Origin: Acinetobacter lwoffii
GTDB taxonomy: Bacteria > Pseudomonadota > Gammaproteobacteria > Pseudomonadales > Moraxellaceae
Length of the DNA: 64,000 bases
Direction of reading: 5' to 3'
NCBI RefSeq assembly: GCF_015602705.1
Contig: NZ_CP059081.1
Coordinates: 1,249,702-1,313,701, forward strand
Positions 1-9,267 of the stretch are shown here, in pieces; the first letter of the stretch is position 1, and every line of letters begins with the position of its first letter. The notes beneath the pieces were generated by a model. The model worked only from the letters and a program-made list of their open reading frames with translations, had not been told where the DNA came from and did no database searches. Both the position numbers and the translations under genes were made by a program.

Positions 1-2
1 AA

Positions 3-632
3 CCGCTGGTATTTGATACCCTAGTTGATCCCTATGTGCGCGACATTATTAATACTGCAAATGCAGTAAATCTCGATGTATTTGAAGGGCTTATTAGTAA
101 GTTGGCTGATGAATTAGGCACGATTCCTACAACTTTAGTCGGGCAGACCCACGCGGTGACCGACTCTGAGTCTTATAAGGCCCGTATTGATGCTGTTCAT
201 TTTGCTTTAGATAACGACGACGGCGCACGTACCCGTCATTATGATAAAGCTGACCTGATCCTGATTGGTGTATCGCGTTCAGGTAAAACCCCGACCTCTA
301 TTTATCTGTCTTTGCAGTTCGGTATTCGCGTGGCGAACTATCCACTGACTGAAGAAGATTTGGATGATAACCGACTGCCAGCCGTGCTGCGACCGCATAA
401 AAACAAGCTGTTTGGCCTGATGATTGATGCGGAACGCCTTGTGGCCATTCGTTCTGAGCGTAAGGCCAATAGCCGTTATGCCAGCTTTAGTCAGTGTCAG
501 ATGGAGTTACGTGCGATTGAAGGCATTTATATTTCGGAAGGCATCAAGTACCTGAATGTGTCTGAAATGTCGATTGAAGAAATCTCAACACGTGTGTTGC
601 AAATGACCGGTTTAAAACGTCGAATCGGTTAA
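3..632 (+). CDS. ppsR: Phosphoenolpyruvate synthase regulatory protein PpsR (DUF299), 5' end missing
   Basis: Bifunctional kinase/pyrophosphorylase family that inactivates and reactivates PEP synthase by phosphorylating a threonine using ADP. The reading frame is open from base 3, so the gene starts outside the window; a GTG at 36 is internal. About 209 of the usual ~275 residues are visible. The nucleotide-binding loop GVSRSGKTPTS is intact, followed by the family's conserved NYPL segment. A hairpin follows the stop codon, so it probably ends its transcript. The ppsA partner is usually next door but would lie to the left of this window. Family call is secure; regulation of PpsA is inferred from the family. 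Confidence 0.9.
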   Translation, partial: PLVFDTLVDPYVRDIINTANAVNLDVFEGLISKLADELGTIPTTLVGQTHAVTDSESYKARIDAVHFALDNDDGARTRHYDKADLILIGVSRSGKTPTSIYLSLQFGIRVANYPLTEEDLDDNRLPAVLRPHKNKLFGLMIDAERLVAIRSERKANSRYASFSQCQMELRAIEGIYISEGIKYLNVSEMSIEEISTRVLQMTGLKRRIG

Positions 633-644
633 GAAATTAGCCAG

Positions 645-668
645 AGCCAAACTGCGGTTTGGCTTTGA
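645..668 (+). terminator. Probable terminator of ppsR
   Basis: Perfect 8-bp stem AGCCAAAC/GTTTGGCT with loop TGCG, 12 bases after the stop. The T-tract is short (TTGATTT), so termination may be partial. Confidence 0.5.
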
Positions 669-878
669 TTTATAGCTAAAAATTACAAGTAAGCATTGAT
701 TAATCGAAATAATGTATGATTTTTATAATTTAAATAAAATATCAGGTATCATTTTTAAAAATACCTTAGAGTCTTCTTTGCTCATTTTGTTGAATAAATC
801 ATCATGTCGGTTCTTGATACGTAAATAAAAATCTCATTATCAGCTTACCAATTTTTCATTTTTACTCGCCAGCGTGAG

Positions 879-1442
879 TTATTTTTCTGCTAAATAAGTA
901 TGAATAATGATATCGACCGGATGCTGTTCACCATTAATACAATGAATTGTATTTTCCGAAATTTTCAGAATCGGCCAGGTAATCAGGCGGCAATTTTCAC
1001 GTTGTAGGGCAGCATAATAATGATCTGATTTCAGATAAATTTTACGGGAAGATGCAAGATTTGGCATTAACTGGCGTCTTAGCCACAAATTCTGCACCTG
1101 ATTTTCTAAAAACCGCAGAGAAAGCAAGCTTTTAATGCGGTTGTTAAATAAGCGGCGATTTTTACCAATCAATGGGTGATTAATAATTCGTTGCAGAATT
1201 CGGTCGGAACCGGGCAGTACAAAAGCAGGATTAATCTGGAAAACTTTTACCGAACGGGCATGTTGACTGATTTTATCCAGCTGGCTCACGGTAAACTGAT
1301 CTGTGCCAATAATAGCAATATCTTTATCTGCATAATCCAATTCTAGCAGTTCGGAAGAGGGTGCTTTAATTCCAGTAAACTGCTGAAAATGTTCGGGGCG
1401 ATTTTCAAAAATACCAGCGTGTGGATCCTGCTTGGTAGACAT
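879..1442 (-). CDS. Short, degenerate flavin-monooxygenase-like protein
   Basis: A 187-residue protein resembling only the middle of Baeyer-Villiger/flavin-containing monooxygenases. What is seen: an Ile-rich strand followed by IGT (residues ~44-46) where the NADPH-binding Rossmann turn should be, a VFQINPAFVLP stretch equivalent to the family's FQRTPxWVLP, and a YYAAL...NCRLITWPI segment equivalent to the part before the second FAD strand. The N-terminal FAD-binding GxGxxG and the C-terminal half are absent, and the NADPH turn reads GTDQFT instead of GxGxxG, so it cannot be a working monooxygenase of this family. It has an intact frame and an ATG start, so it may be a conserved non-enzymatic derivative or a decaying remnant. 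It stands alone on its strand. Confidence 0.55.
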   Translation of the reverse strand: MSTKQDPHAGIFENRPEHFQQFTGIKAPSSELLELDYADKDIAIIGTDQFTVSQLDKISQHARSVKVFQINPAFVLPGSDRILQRIINHPLIGKNRRLFNNRIKSLLSLRFLENQVQNLWLRRQLMPNLASSRKIYLKSDHYYAALQRENCRLITWPILKISENTIHCINGEQHPVDIIIHTYLAEK

Positions 1443-1744
1443 TAGAATTCCTTGAATTTATTTAATAATTAATTTTCTTTGTATGAGATATAAACAAAAA
1501 CTCAAGCCAGGGTAAAGTGAAAAATTTAACTTAGACAGTCATCTATTTGACCAAAATATAAAATCTGACTTTATTGAAGACTGAATGGATTTATATGCAA
1601 TCCAAAAGGAATGACTTTTAACTTGACGAGATCGACGAAGGAAATAAAGTTGAGTTATTTGTCAAAGAAGAAGCAGTTTAATGGTGTAGTCGATAGAAAT
1701 GATTTTACTGGGATGTTTCTTTTAGTCATTTATCTTTAAAGATG
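1443..1744. other. Intergenic region without a recognisable gene
   Basis: AT-rich spacer between two minus-strand genes. It should hold the promoter of the monooxygenase-like gene at its left edge. No open frame, repeat or RNA was recognised. Confidence 0.5.
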
Positions 1745-1779
1745 AAAAACATCTACCCATTGCTGAGAATAGGTAGATG
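1745..1779 (-). terminator. Terminator of the luciferase-like oxidoreductase
   Basis: On the minus strand an 11-bp stem with one mismatch (CATCTACC at its base pairs with GGTAGATG) and a T5 tail lies 10 bases after the stop codon at 1790. Confidence 0.7.
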
Positions 1780-1789
1780 CAACTCTTAT

Positions 1790-2794
1790 TTACTGACCAT
1801 TTTTAATTTGCATCAACAGCTCAAAGTTATGTAGGCGTTTGTCAGTGTCATAGATGTCGCAAGTAAAGATAAACTCATCCACGTCATATTTGGCTAAAAG
1901 CGATGCCAGACCGGCTTTAACGGTTTCTTTGGAACCGACCTGGGCCATGGCAAAGAAATTATCGACTGACATTTTTTCCGGCGGCGACCACAGACCTTCC
2001 ATCGAATCAATTGGTGCTTTAAGTTTTAGGCTTTGCCCACGAATCAGTGATAAAACCCGCTGATAGGCACTGGTCGCTAGATATTCTGCTTCTTCATTGG
2101 TATCTGCGACACAGGTTGGTACGCCCATCGACACATAAGGACGATCGAGATATTCAGACGGTTCGAAATTGTCACGATATAATTGAATGGCCTGACCCAG
2201 CATACGCGGGGCAAAATGTGAAGCAAATGAATAAGGTAGACCAAGTTTTGCTGCCAGTTGTGCGCTAAACAGACTGGACCCTAATAACCATACAGGTACA
2301 TGCGTGCTTTGGCCTGGAGTTGCCACAATGCGTTGACCTGGAATCGGGTCTTTAAAGTATTGCAGAATTTCTAAAACATCCTGTGGAAACTGATCTTCGG
2401 TTTCCTGACGGCCACGACGCAGGGCACGCATGGTCATTTGATCGGTACCTGGAGCACGGCCCAGACCCAGTTCAATCCGGTCCGGATAGAGCGTCGCCAA
2501 TGTGCCGAACTGTTCAGCCACGACCAGCGGTGCATGGTTGGGCAACATAATTCCGCCAGAGCCTAAAGTTAAGGTTTTGGTATTCGCCAGTAAATAGCCT
2601 AAGAGAACTGCAGTTGCTGAACTGGCAATACCATCCATATTATGATGTTCTGCCAGCCACATCCGGCGATAACCCAATTTTTCTGCTGTTTGGGCAAGTT
2701 CCAGCGCATGGTTCAGCGCGAATTGAATGCTCTTGTCGTCACGAACAGGAACCAGTTCGAGTATAGAGAACTGGGTATCGTTAAGCGTACGCAT
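1790..2794 (-). CDS. Luciferase-like flavin-dependent oxidoreductase (LLM class, MsnO8/YhbW type)
   Basis: A 334-residue member of the bacterial luciferase superfamily, FMN-dependent TIM-barrel monooxygenases. Seen: N-terminal LVPVRD, the WLAEHHN segment near residue 47, [14 protein letters not shown] near residue 78, and [10 protein letters not shown] near residue 109, all hallmarks of the YhbW/MsnO8 subgroup. Length matches the family (~335). Substrate cannot be read from the sequence; many relatives are annotated as alkanal monooxygenases without proof. Single gene with its own terminator. Confidence 0.88.
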   Translation of the reverse strand: MRTLNDTQFSILELVPVRDDKSIQFALNHALELAQTAEKLGYRRMWLAEHHNMDGIASSATAVLLGYLLANTKTLTLGSGGIMLPNHAPLVVAEQFGTLATLYPDRIELGLGRAPGTDQMTMRALRRGRQETEDQFPQDVLEILQYFKDPIPGQRIVATPGQSTHVPVWLLGSSLFSAQLAAKLGLPYSFASHFAPRMLGQAIQLYRDNFEPSEYLDRPYVSMGVPTCVADTNEEAEYLATSAYQRVLSLIRGQSLKLKAPIDSMEGLWSPPEKMSVDNFFAMAQVGSKETVKAGLASLLAKYDVDEFIFTCDIYDTDKRLHNFELLMQIKNGQ

Positions 2795-2903
2795 AGTATT
2801 ACTCTTAAATAAACATCTCTAAAAGCATACGACTTTAGAATGTATTTGTATATCGAAAAAAATCGATATAAGTGTAAACCAAAAGATAAAGATAAAAAAT
2901 AAA

Positions 2904-2934
2904 GGCAAAAAAATAAGCATCCGAAGATGCTTAT
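2904..2934 (-). terminator. Terminator of the first glycine-zipper gene
   Basis: On the minus strand the 9-bp perfect stem ATAAGCATC/GATGCTTAT with loop TTCG is followed by a run of seven T, 30 bases after the stop at 2964. Confidence 0.8.
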
Positions 2935-2963
2935 AAAGGAGGAAAGAATAAGGGGAGAGAATC

Positions 2964-3419
2964 TTAACGACGACGGTTGTTATAGCGATAATCGTTATAA
3001 CGGTAGTTACGAGAAGAGTTATAGCGACGTTCGCTGCGGTCATCATAACGACGGTCTTCGCTAACTTTTTTACCTAAAGCTGAACCACCTGCTGAACCCA
3101 GTGCCGCACCGATATAACCACCGTTAGTGCCTGCCATGTTTCGGCCAACTGCATAACCTGCACCGCCACCTAAAGCACCACCGATAATCGCACCATTACG
3201 GTCACGTTTATTTGCCGCTACTGCGGCACCCGCACCGCCACCAATCGCTGAACCGATTGTTGCACCAGTGGTACCGCCCATTTTATTACCTACTGCAGCA
3301 CCAACAACACCACCTAGTGCAGAAGCTAAAGCTGTATTGGTTGTATTGCCTGCATTGGCAGCTGTCATACCCATGGCTGAGGTTGCTACAACAGCGATCA
3401 TTAGAGATTTATAGTTCAT
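2964..3419 (-). CDS. Glycine-zipper envelope protein with Arg/Tyr-rich tail
   Basis: 151 residues. The start is the ATG at 3417-3419 because AGGTGT lies just upstream; an in-frame start 27 codons earlier has none. Residues 1-23 form a signal peptide ending in AANA. The body is repeats of GxxxG-type zippers (GGVVGAAVGNKMGG, GGGAGAAVA, IGGALGGGAGYAVG), as in the glycine-zipper and Rcc01698/YMGG-like families that form or span membranes. The tail is rich in Arg, Tyr and Asn (RYNDYRYNNRRR), probably a cell-wall or RNA/acid-binding tail; function unknown. A paralog lies immediately upstream on the same strand, each with its own terminator, so they are a tandem duplication transcribed separately. 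Confidence 0.8.
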   Translation of the reverse strand: MNYKSLMIAVVATSAMGMTAANAGNTTNTALASALGGVVGAAVGNKMGGTTGATIGSAIGGGAGAAVAANKRDRNGAIIGGALGGGAGYAVGRNMAGTNGGYIGAALGSAGGSALGKKVSEDRRYDDRSERRYNSSRNYRYNDYRYNNRRR

Positions 3420-3596
3420 GAGGACACCTTTTATATATCTAGCTATATTTTGTTGATGAGATAAATTTAATCTAGCAAGCGCCAAACAGCATGGAGGCAA
3501 TGTTGGCGAATTGTGATTTTTATCTCCTTAATTTATTCATGATGTGGGCAGGGTAATTTCATGTATTAATTGAAAATTCACGTATTAAAGCCACAA

Positions 3597-3622
3597 TAAA
3601 AAAAGCACCAAAAGGTGCTTTT
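3597..3622 (-). terminator. Terminator of the second glycine-zipper gene
   Basis: AAAAGCACC/GGTGCTTTT perfect stem with an AAAA loop, T-run on the minus strand, 43 bases after the stop at 3665. Symmetric, so it can act both ways. Confidence 0.8.
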
Positions 3623-3664
3623 CATGTTAAATGTAGCGTCTGGTCTAAACTGCCTGAGCGCAAA

Positions 3665-4081
3665 TTAACGGTAACGTTTTTTCCAGTGTTTAGAGCGTTT
3701 TTCAGCTGCTTTATCTTTGGCAATCTTGTTACCTAGTGCAGCACCACCGGCAGCACCCAAAGCTGAACCGATATAACCGCCGTTAGTGCCGCCCATATTT
3801 TTACCTACGGTATAACCTGCACCGCCACCTAGGGCACCACCAATGGCAGATTCAGTACGGTTTTTCTTGCTGCTTGCAACTGCTGCACCGCCAGCACCAC
3901 CTAAAGCAGCACCAATGGTTGCACCAGTATTACCGCCCATGTTTTTACCTAATGCTGTACCTGCAACACTACCTAAAGCACTTGCTGCTGCAACACGCGC
4001 TGTACTGTCGGCATGTGCGTTTACGGTCATCATTGAACCAGCAGCTAAAACTGTACTCATTAAAAGTGCGTTGAGTTTCAT
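3665..4081 (-). CDS. Glycine-zipper envelope protein, paralog
   Basis: 138 residues. Signal peptide MKLNALLMSTVLAAGSMMTVNAHA (cleavage after AHA), then four zipper blocks almost the same as in the gene at 2964-3419 (NMGGNTGATIGAALGG, IGGALGGGAGYTVGKNMGG, YIGSALGAAGGAALG) and a short basic tail (KRSKHWKKRYR) in place of the Tyr/Arg tail. Likely periplasmic or outer-membrane associated; no enzymatic residues. The duplicated body with different tails suggests a common anchor with different surface ends. Confidence 0.8.
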   Translation of the reverse strand: MKLNALLMSTVLAAGSMMTVNAHADSTARVAAASALGSVAGTALGKNMGGNTGATIGAALGGAGGAAVASSKKNRTESAIGGALGGGAGYTVGKNMGGTNGGYIGSALGAAGGAALGNKIAKDKAAEKRSKHWKKRYR

Positions 4082-4426
4082 GTCATCACTCCGTGTCCAT
4101 CTACAGGACTGTAGTTATTTCGATGCGGAAAATGTAACAAATCATGCCCAAAACAATATGAAGATGTTTCTTCATAATTCCCTGCTTTATTTGGCGAATT
4201 GTAAAATCAGCAAGAAATAAGAATAAGATCGACTATAAAAAAAGCAATTCCACTGTTTTTAATCATATTTGTTAACAAATGCTGTAGAGCACGAATGATA
4301 GCAACGCGGACTTACTCAATAATGATGTTCATTAGAAGCCAGAGTCGTTAAACTAGGCGCAATTTTTTGATTTCGCTGTGCTAAATCGGTTTTTAGTCGC
4401 AGCCTATGTTTGAGATTTTTTAGAAA

Positions 4427-5515
4427 ATGAAAGAATCGTTACGTTTACGATTAGACCAACTCTCTGACCGCCATGAAGAATTGACCGCATTACTGGCTGA
4501 TGTAGAAGTCATTTCTGATAATAAGCGCTTCCGTCAATTGTCACGTGAGCATAATGACTTAACAGAAATCACCAATGTCTGGACCAAGTACAGACAGGCT
4601 GAAGAAGACATTGAAACAGCTCAGGCCATGCTGTCAGATCCGGACTTTAAGGAAATGGCGCAGGAAGAAATTAAAGAGAATAAAGCTTTAATTGAATCGC
4701 TTGAAGCAGACCTGAACATCTTGATGATTCCGAAAGATCCGAATGATGCCAACTCGGCTTATCTTGAGATTCGTGCCGGAACCGGCGGCGATGAAGCTGC
4801 GATTTTCTCAGGCGATTTATTTCGTATGTATAGTAAATATGCGGAAAACCAAGGCTGGCGTATTGAAATCCTCTCTGAAAATGAAGGCGAACATGGTGGC
4901 TATAAAGAAGTCATCTGCCTGATTAATGGTGACGGGGTTTACGGTCGTCTAAAATTTGAAAGTGGTGCGCATCGTGTACAGCGTGTACCAGCGACCGAAT
5001 CACAAGGCCGTGTGCATACCTCAGCATGTACCGTTGCGATTCTTCCTGAAATTGATGTCGATACCTCGGTTGAAATCAACTCATCTGATTTGCGCATTGA
5101 TACCTATCGTGCTTCAGGTGCAGGTGGTCAGCATGTTAACAAAACCGATTCTGCAGTACGTATTACTCATATTCCAACCGGCACCGTAGTGGAGTGTCAG
5201 GAAGAGCGTTCACAGCATAAGAACAAGGCCAAAGCGATGGCACTGCTGGTATCACGTTTAGAAAATGCCAAACGTGCAGCAGCAGATGCAGCAACCTCGG
5301 AAATGCGTCGTGACCTGGTGGGTTCGGGGGATCGTTCAGAACGTATCCGTACCTATAACTATCCGCAAGGTCGTATGACAGATCACCGCATTAACCTGAC
5401 TTTATACAAGCTGGATGCCGTGATGGAAGGTGATTTGACTGAATTGCTGGACAGCCTGCATCGCGAATATCAGGCGGATCAATTGGCCATGCTTGCACAG
5501 CAGAATGGTGGATAA
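4427..5515 (+). CDS. prfA: Peptide chain release factor 1
   Basis: Terminates translation at UAA and UAG in the ribosomal A site. 362 residues, normal length. The codon-reading P-A-T motif is at residues 188-190 and the catalytic GGQ at 233-235 within GAGGQHVNK. The glutamine of GGQ is methylated by PrmC, whose gene follows with a 1-base overlap (TAATG), so the two are translationally coupled. In enterobacteria hemA precedes prfA; here the upstream gene is unrelated and in the opposite direction, so prfA has its own promoter in the 4082-4426 gap. Confidence 0.98.
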   Translation: MKESLRLRLDQLSDRHEELTALLADVEVISDNKRFRQLSREHNDLTEITNVWTKYRQAEEDIETAQAMLSDPDFKEMAQEEIKENKALIESLEADLNILMIPKDPNDANSAYLEIRAGTGGDEAAIFSGDLFRMYSKYAENQGWRIEILSENEGEHGGYKEVICLINGDGVYGRLKFESGAHRVQRVPATESQGRVHTSACTVAILPEIDVDTSVEINSSDLRIDTYRASGAGGQHVNKTDSAVRITHIPTGTVVECQEERSQHKNKAKAMALLVSRLENAKRAAADAATSEMRRDLVGSGDRSERIRTYNYPQGRMTDHRINLTLYKLDAVMEGDLTELLDSLHREYQADQLAMLAQQNGG

Positions 5516-6333
5516 TGAATATTTTACAAGCCTTGGCTTTACGCGGCGAAGCTGAAAGTTACGAACGTCAGGAAAATGCCTGGTTACTGGAACACATCAC
5601 CAAGATTGATTCATTTGATCTGCTGATGAAAAAGGATCAGGAGTTAACGCCGGAACAGGAACAGGCGTATAAAGACGGATTGGCGCGTATTGCTGCCGGT
5701 GAGCCTTTGGCTTATGTCACTGGTTCACAGCCATTCTGGACTTTAGACCTCAAAGTGACCAAAGATACCTTGGTGCCACGTCCGGATACTGAAGTGCTGG
5801 TTGAGACTGTGTTGAAATTGGATTTGCCTGATGATGCCCGTGTGGTGGATTTGGGTACAGGTACTGGTGCAATTGCCTTATCACTGGCATCTGAACGTTC
5901 TAACTGGACACTAACCGCTTCCGATATCTACGAGCCTACGCTTGAGGTGGCGAAATATAATGCGGAACAACATGATATTGAGAATGTGGAATTTGTTCTG
6001 GGTTCATGGTTGAAACCATTTGGCCGTCAATTCTTTGATGCCATTGTATCGAATCCACCTTATATCGATGCTGATGATGTGCATATGCAGAATCTGGCGA
6101 CTGAACCGGAACGTGCGCTGGTGGCAGATAAAAAGGGGCTGGCCGATATTGAAATGATTATTCTGCAAGCCAAGAAGCATTTGACTGTGAATGGTTGGGT
6201 GGTGCTTGAACATGGTTATGATCAGGCAGACGCCGTACAACATCTATTTAAACAGGCGGGTTATAAGCAAGTCCGCACGGTTAAAGATTATAGCGGGAAT
6301 GATCGCGTGACTTTGGGTCAATGGCCGCATTAA
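5515..6333 (+). CDS. prmC: Release factor glutamine methyltransferase
   Basis: Methylates the glutamine of the GGQ motif of RF1 and RF2 using S-adenosylmethionine. 272 residues. N-terminal helical domain, then a Rossmann methyltransferase fold with SAM motif DLGTGTGAI starting at residue 112 and the glutamine-binding NPPY at residues 180-183. Starts inside the stop of prfA and ends at a strong terminator, so the operon is prfA-prmC only. Confidence 0.97.
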   Translation: MNILQALALRGEAESYERQENAWLLEHITKIDSFDLLMKKDQELTPEQEQAYKDGLARIAAGEPLAYVTGSQPFWTLDLKVTKDTLVPRPDTEVLVETVLKLDLPDDARVVDLGTGTGAIALSLASERSNWTLTASDIYEPTLEVAKYNAEQHDIENVEFVLGSWLKPFGRQFFDAIVSNPPYIDADDVHMQNLATEPERALVADKKGLADIEMIILQAKKHLTVNGWVVLEHGYDQADAVQHLFKQAGYKQVRTVKDYSGNDRVTLGQWPH

Positions 6334-6351
6334 TCTGTAATTCTTTTCTAT

Positions 6352-6380
6352 AAAAAAGCGACTACATTAGTCGCTTTTTT
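6352..6380 (+). terminator. Terminator of prfA-prmC
   Basis: 13-bp perfect stem AAAAAAGCGACTA/TAGTCGCTTTTTT with loop CAT, 18 bases after the stop. Confidence 0.92.
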
Positions 6381-6458
6381 ATTGGATTTTTTCTTTATAA
6401 ATTCCTGACTGCATTTGAAACCTTAAGTATTTTTAATAACATCACGCCATAACTAAAA

Positions 6459-6487
6459 ACAAAAAAGCGATGCCAGAGCACCGCTTT
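6459..6487 (-). terminator. Terminator of the gene at 6508-6861
   Basis: Minus-strand stem AAAGCGGTGC/GCATCGCTTT (one mismatch) with loop TCTG and T6 tail, 20 bases after the stop. Confidence 0.75.
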
Positions 6488-6507
6488 CGAGGAATTTTTA
6501 AAAATAA

Positions 6508-6861
6508 TTACATTGGATAGTCTTGTAGACAGTCATAGACTTCTACCTGATCCAGACTACCAGTTTCCATTGCCAGACAAAGTGCCACAACTTTTAAAGT
6601 ATCTGCCAGAGATTTTTCATCTTTCAAGGCAATACCTTGTTGTAATTCATTGATACGTTCTGCCGGAATTTCAAGGGCCTGAGCCGCTTCCACAGCATCT
6701 ACCTGGTTAAAGAAGTGCAGAATTGCATCTTTCAGTTCTGCATCCGATGCATTTAAAATCCCTTGATTCAACTGTTCTGTGATGAGATCAGTCGAAGAAA
6801 ATAAAGCTTTAGAGAAGTTTTGGACAAGATTTTGCCCAAGCACATCAGTCATCTTTAACAT
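6508..6861 (-). CDS. Conserved small hypothetical protein
   Basis: 117 residues, acidic, all-helical in appearance (alternating Leu/Ile with Glu/Asp/Gln), no membrane segment or signal. I do not recognise the family. GAAGG sits 7 bases before the ATG at 6861, which decides the start; a second Met at codon 4 has worse spacing. It has its own terminator and is convergent with prmC. Function unknown. Confidence 0.7.
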   Translation of the reverse strand: MLKMTDVLGQNLVQNFSKALFSSTDLITEQLNQGILNASDAELKDAILHFFNQVDAVEAAQALEIPAERINELQQGIALKDEKSLADTLKVVALCLAMETGSLDQVEVYDCLQDYPM

Positions 6862-7089
6862 GGAGATACCTTCAACTAGAAAGGAAAATGGAGAGTACAG
6901 CCAATAGCAAAAGTGCTATAAATTGAATGAAAAATAATCTATTATCGGGTAAATTGCAAAGCTTTTCGGGTGACTGTGTAGTCCTGCTAATATATGTTTC
7001 AGGGCTTGAAATATATAATCATAATAAAAATAAATGCTTAGAATGTAAGTATTTTTGAATGATATTTTTAAAGTCTAAATTTATATAAA

Positions 7090-8154
7090 TTATCTAATAT
7101 TATTTTGCCGATACGCACCTGGACTGACGCCAGTCCACTTTTTGAATGCACGATGAAATGCACTGGATTCCTGAAAGTTAAGCTGATCGCTGATCTCTTG
7201 TAAACTTTGTTCAGTACGGGTCAGTAATTCAATTGCGGTATCCCGGCGTATCTCATTTTTTAATTGCTGATAGCTGACACCTTCACTTTTTAAACGTCGT
7301 TGCATGGTGGCTTCAGACATATTCATTTTTAAGGCTAGTTCATTCAGTTCCAGCCATTCTGCCGGCGAAACCTGTAGCAATTTTCGGCGAATCTGGGTGC
7401 TCAAGGCATAGGGGTTTTTAAAACGCACCAATAAATTTTGTGGTGTTTGCTGAATAAACTGATACCAAGACTGAGTGTCCTGTTTAATCGGCAGTTGCAG
7501 ATAGCTGGCATCAAATTGCACGTAATTTTCGCTGGCCTGATATTCAATCTGTTCACAGAATCGAACTTTGTAATCAAAATCATTCAGTGGTGCTGCACAT
7601 TTCAATTGAATCTGATTAAGCAAAATCCGTTGTCCACTTAACCAGCAGATCAGGGTATGAATCAGCATCAGATAAGTCGCATAACTAAACATACGTTTGG
7701 TTGTTTTTAAATCATAAATCACGATATAGGCATAGTGTTCCTCAACCATGAGCGTGCTTTGCAGGTCGTCCAAAACCAAGTTGAGAAATTGCAGAATGTT
7801 TTGCAGCGCTTTTTCCAGTGTATCTGCCTGCATAACCATTTTCGAAAGCAATTTAAAACTGCCACGACGCATGGCATGGCTGTCCATGCCAAAAAATTCG
7901 TCATTCATGCTATCTGCAAGCACAGTCCATAATTGGGCAAATTGGCTGACCGACACGCGTGCCTTGGGAGCATTTAATACTTCTGCTGGGATATTGGCTT
8001 TTTTCAGAATGTCAGAGATATCAAATTGCAGCCGTTTGGCATCCAGCAATGCTTCATTCACCAGATCAATCGAGATGGTGCCTTTGCTATATTCCAGTGC
8101 AGGCTTATGCATATTCAGTTTGACATCCTTGTTTTCATTGTCCAAATACATCAT
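7090..8154 (-). CDS. AraC-family transcriptional regulator (OruR/ArgR-like layout)
   Basis: 354 residues. The N-terminal two thirds match the effector-binding domain found in OruR/PchR-independent AraC regulators (Arabinose_bd type, start KANIPAEVLNAPKARVSVSQFAQLW). The C-terminal ~100 residues hold two helix-turn-helix units; the second is QEISDQLNFQESSAFHRAFK followed by WTGVSPGAYR, the classic AraC signature. It is divergent from the SDR/acyl-CoA dehydrogenase/ligase cluster with a 96-base shared intergenic region, so control of that cluster is a reasonable inference. The effector is unknown, probably a fatty acid or a derived acyl compound. Confidence 0.9.
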   Translation of the reverse strand: MMYLDNENKDVKLNMHKPALEYSKGTISIDLVNEALLDAKRLQFDISDILKKANIPAEVLNAPKARVSVSQFAQLWTVLADSMNDEFFGMDSHAMRRGSFKLLSKMVMQADTLEKALQNILQFLNLVLDDLQSTLMVEEHYAYIVIYDLKTTKRMFSYATYLMLIHTLICWLSGQRILLNQIQLKCAAPLNDFDYKVRFCEQIEYQASENYVQFDASYLQLPIKQDTQSWYQFIQQTPQNLLVRFKNPYALSTQIRRKLLQVSPAEWLELNELALKMNMSEATMQRRLKSEGVSYQQLKNEIRRDTAIELLTRTEQSLQEISDQLNFQESSAFHRAFKKWTGVSPGAYRQNNIR

Positions 8155-8250
8155 GCAAGATGCAATATTTGGAAATTGTACAGAATAAAAACTCTATTTA
8201 CTCTGCATATTAAGTCGTATCTGAAATAGAAAAATCGCTAGGAAATAAAC

Positions 8251-9021
8251 ATGAACATTCAGGGAAAAGTTATTGTGATCACCGGTGGTGCCTCAGGTTT
8301 GGGTGCAGCTACAGCGACTCATTTGGTTGCACACGGCGCTAAAGTAATTCTGGTTGATATGAATCAGGAGCAGGGTCAGGCATTACAGCAGCAACTGGGT
8401 TCACAGTCTGAATTTGTACAGCTCGATGTGACCGATGAGCAGGCCGTTGAAGCTTTCTTCGCTCATGTTGAAAGCACGTATGGTCAACTGAATGGCTTGA
8501 TCAACTGTGCCGGGATTGCACCGTCTGCCAAAGTATTGGGACGAAACGGCATCCATGAGTTGGCGATGTTTCAAAAAGTGCTGAATATTAATGTAAACGG
8601 GACTTTTAACATGCTGAGTCATGCGGCGGCTTTAATTGCAAAATATGAGCTGCAAGCTGGTGAAGAAGAACGTGGCGTGATTGTGAACACCGCTTCGGTT
8701 GCCGCTTATGACGGCCAAATTGGCCAGACTGCCTATGCGGCTTCTAAAGGTGCAGTCGTCGCCATGACTTTACCTTTGGCACGTGAACTGGCTCGTGAAG
8801 CGATCCGTGTCATGACCATCGCGCCGGGCATTATGGAAACTCCGATGCTGAAAGGCATGCCGCAAAATGTCCAGGATGCTTTGGGGCAAATGGTGCCGTT
8901 TCCACCACGTCTGGCAAAACCACAGGAATTCGCCCAACTGGTGGGGCATATCTTTGAAAATAGCTATTTAAATGGTGAGGTCATTCGTCTGGATGGCGCG
9001 ATTCGCATGCAGCCTAAATAA
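8251..9021 (+). CDS. Short-chain dehydrogenase, 3-hydroxyacyl-CoA dehydrogenase type II-like
   Basis: 256 residues, NAD(H)-dependent Rossmann oxidoreductase. TGGASGLG cofactor motif near residues 11-18, aspartate (VDMN) at the end of strand 2 favouring NAD over NADP, NCAG motif, catalytic Ser149, Tyr162 and Lys166 (YAASK). The long insert with AAALIAKYE and the PPRLAKPQEFAQL tail resemble HSD10-type 3-hydroxyacyl-CoA dehydrogenases. With the acyl-CoA dehydrogenase and ligase that follow it would supply activation, first oxidation and third step of a beta-oxidation route; no hydratase or thiolase is present here. Confidence 0.9.
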   Translation: MNIQGKVIVITGGASGLGAATATHLVAHGAKVILVDMNQEQGQALQQQLGSQSEFVQLDVTDEQAVEAFFAHVESTYGQLNGLINCAGIAPSAKVLGRNGIHELAMFQKVLNINVNGTFNMLSHAAALIAKYELQAGEEERGVIVNTASVAAYDGQIGQTAYAASKGAVVAMTLPLARELAREAIRVMTIAPGIMETPMLKGMPQNVQDALGQMVPFPPRLAKPQEFAQLVGHIFENSYLNGEVIRLDGAIRMQPK

Positions 9022-9130
9022 GTCTTCGATTTATATAGGACATGATGATTTGCACAGCTACCAATTTCTCATTGAATTCAAATGACTTTGTTTAAGCATG
9101 CATTTTCTTTTGAAGGATCAAAAGAAACAA

Positions 9131-9200
9131 AAGTCCTTTGCGAAACTGAAGATACATCCCTGTATCTCAGTTTCGCAGGCGACATCCCTGCCGCTTTATC
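9131..9200. repeat. Intergenic hairpin repeat (REP-like)
   Basis: A near-perfect 16-bp hairpin: bases 9140-9156 pair with 9161-9176 around a TCCC loop with one bulged A. It is followed by a second, weaker hairpin with the same ACATCCCTG core (9178-9193). The two-hairpin layout with identical loops is typical of dispersed bacterial palindromes. It lies between the SDR and acyl-CoA dehydrogenase genes and could stabilise or stop the upstream transcript. Confidence 0.65.
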
Positions 9201-9267
9201 CGACGTGCCAATGATCTCAATAGTAAAAAGCTTGAAGTAAATAAATAGATATAGAAAGGGAAGTTCA

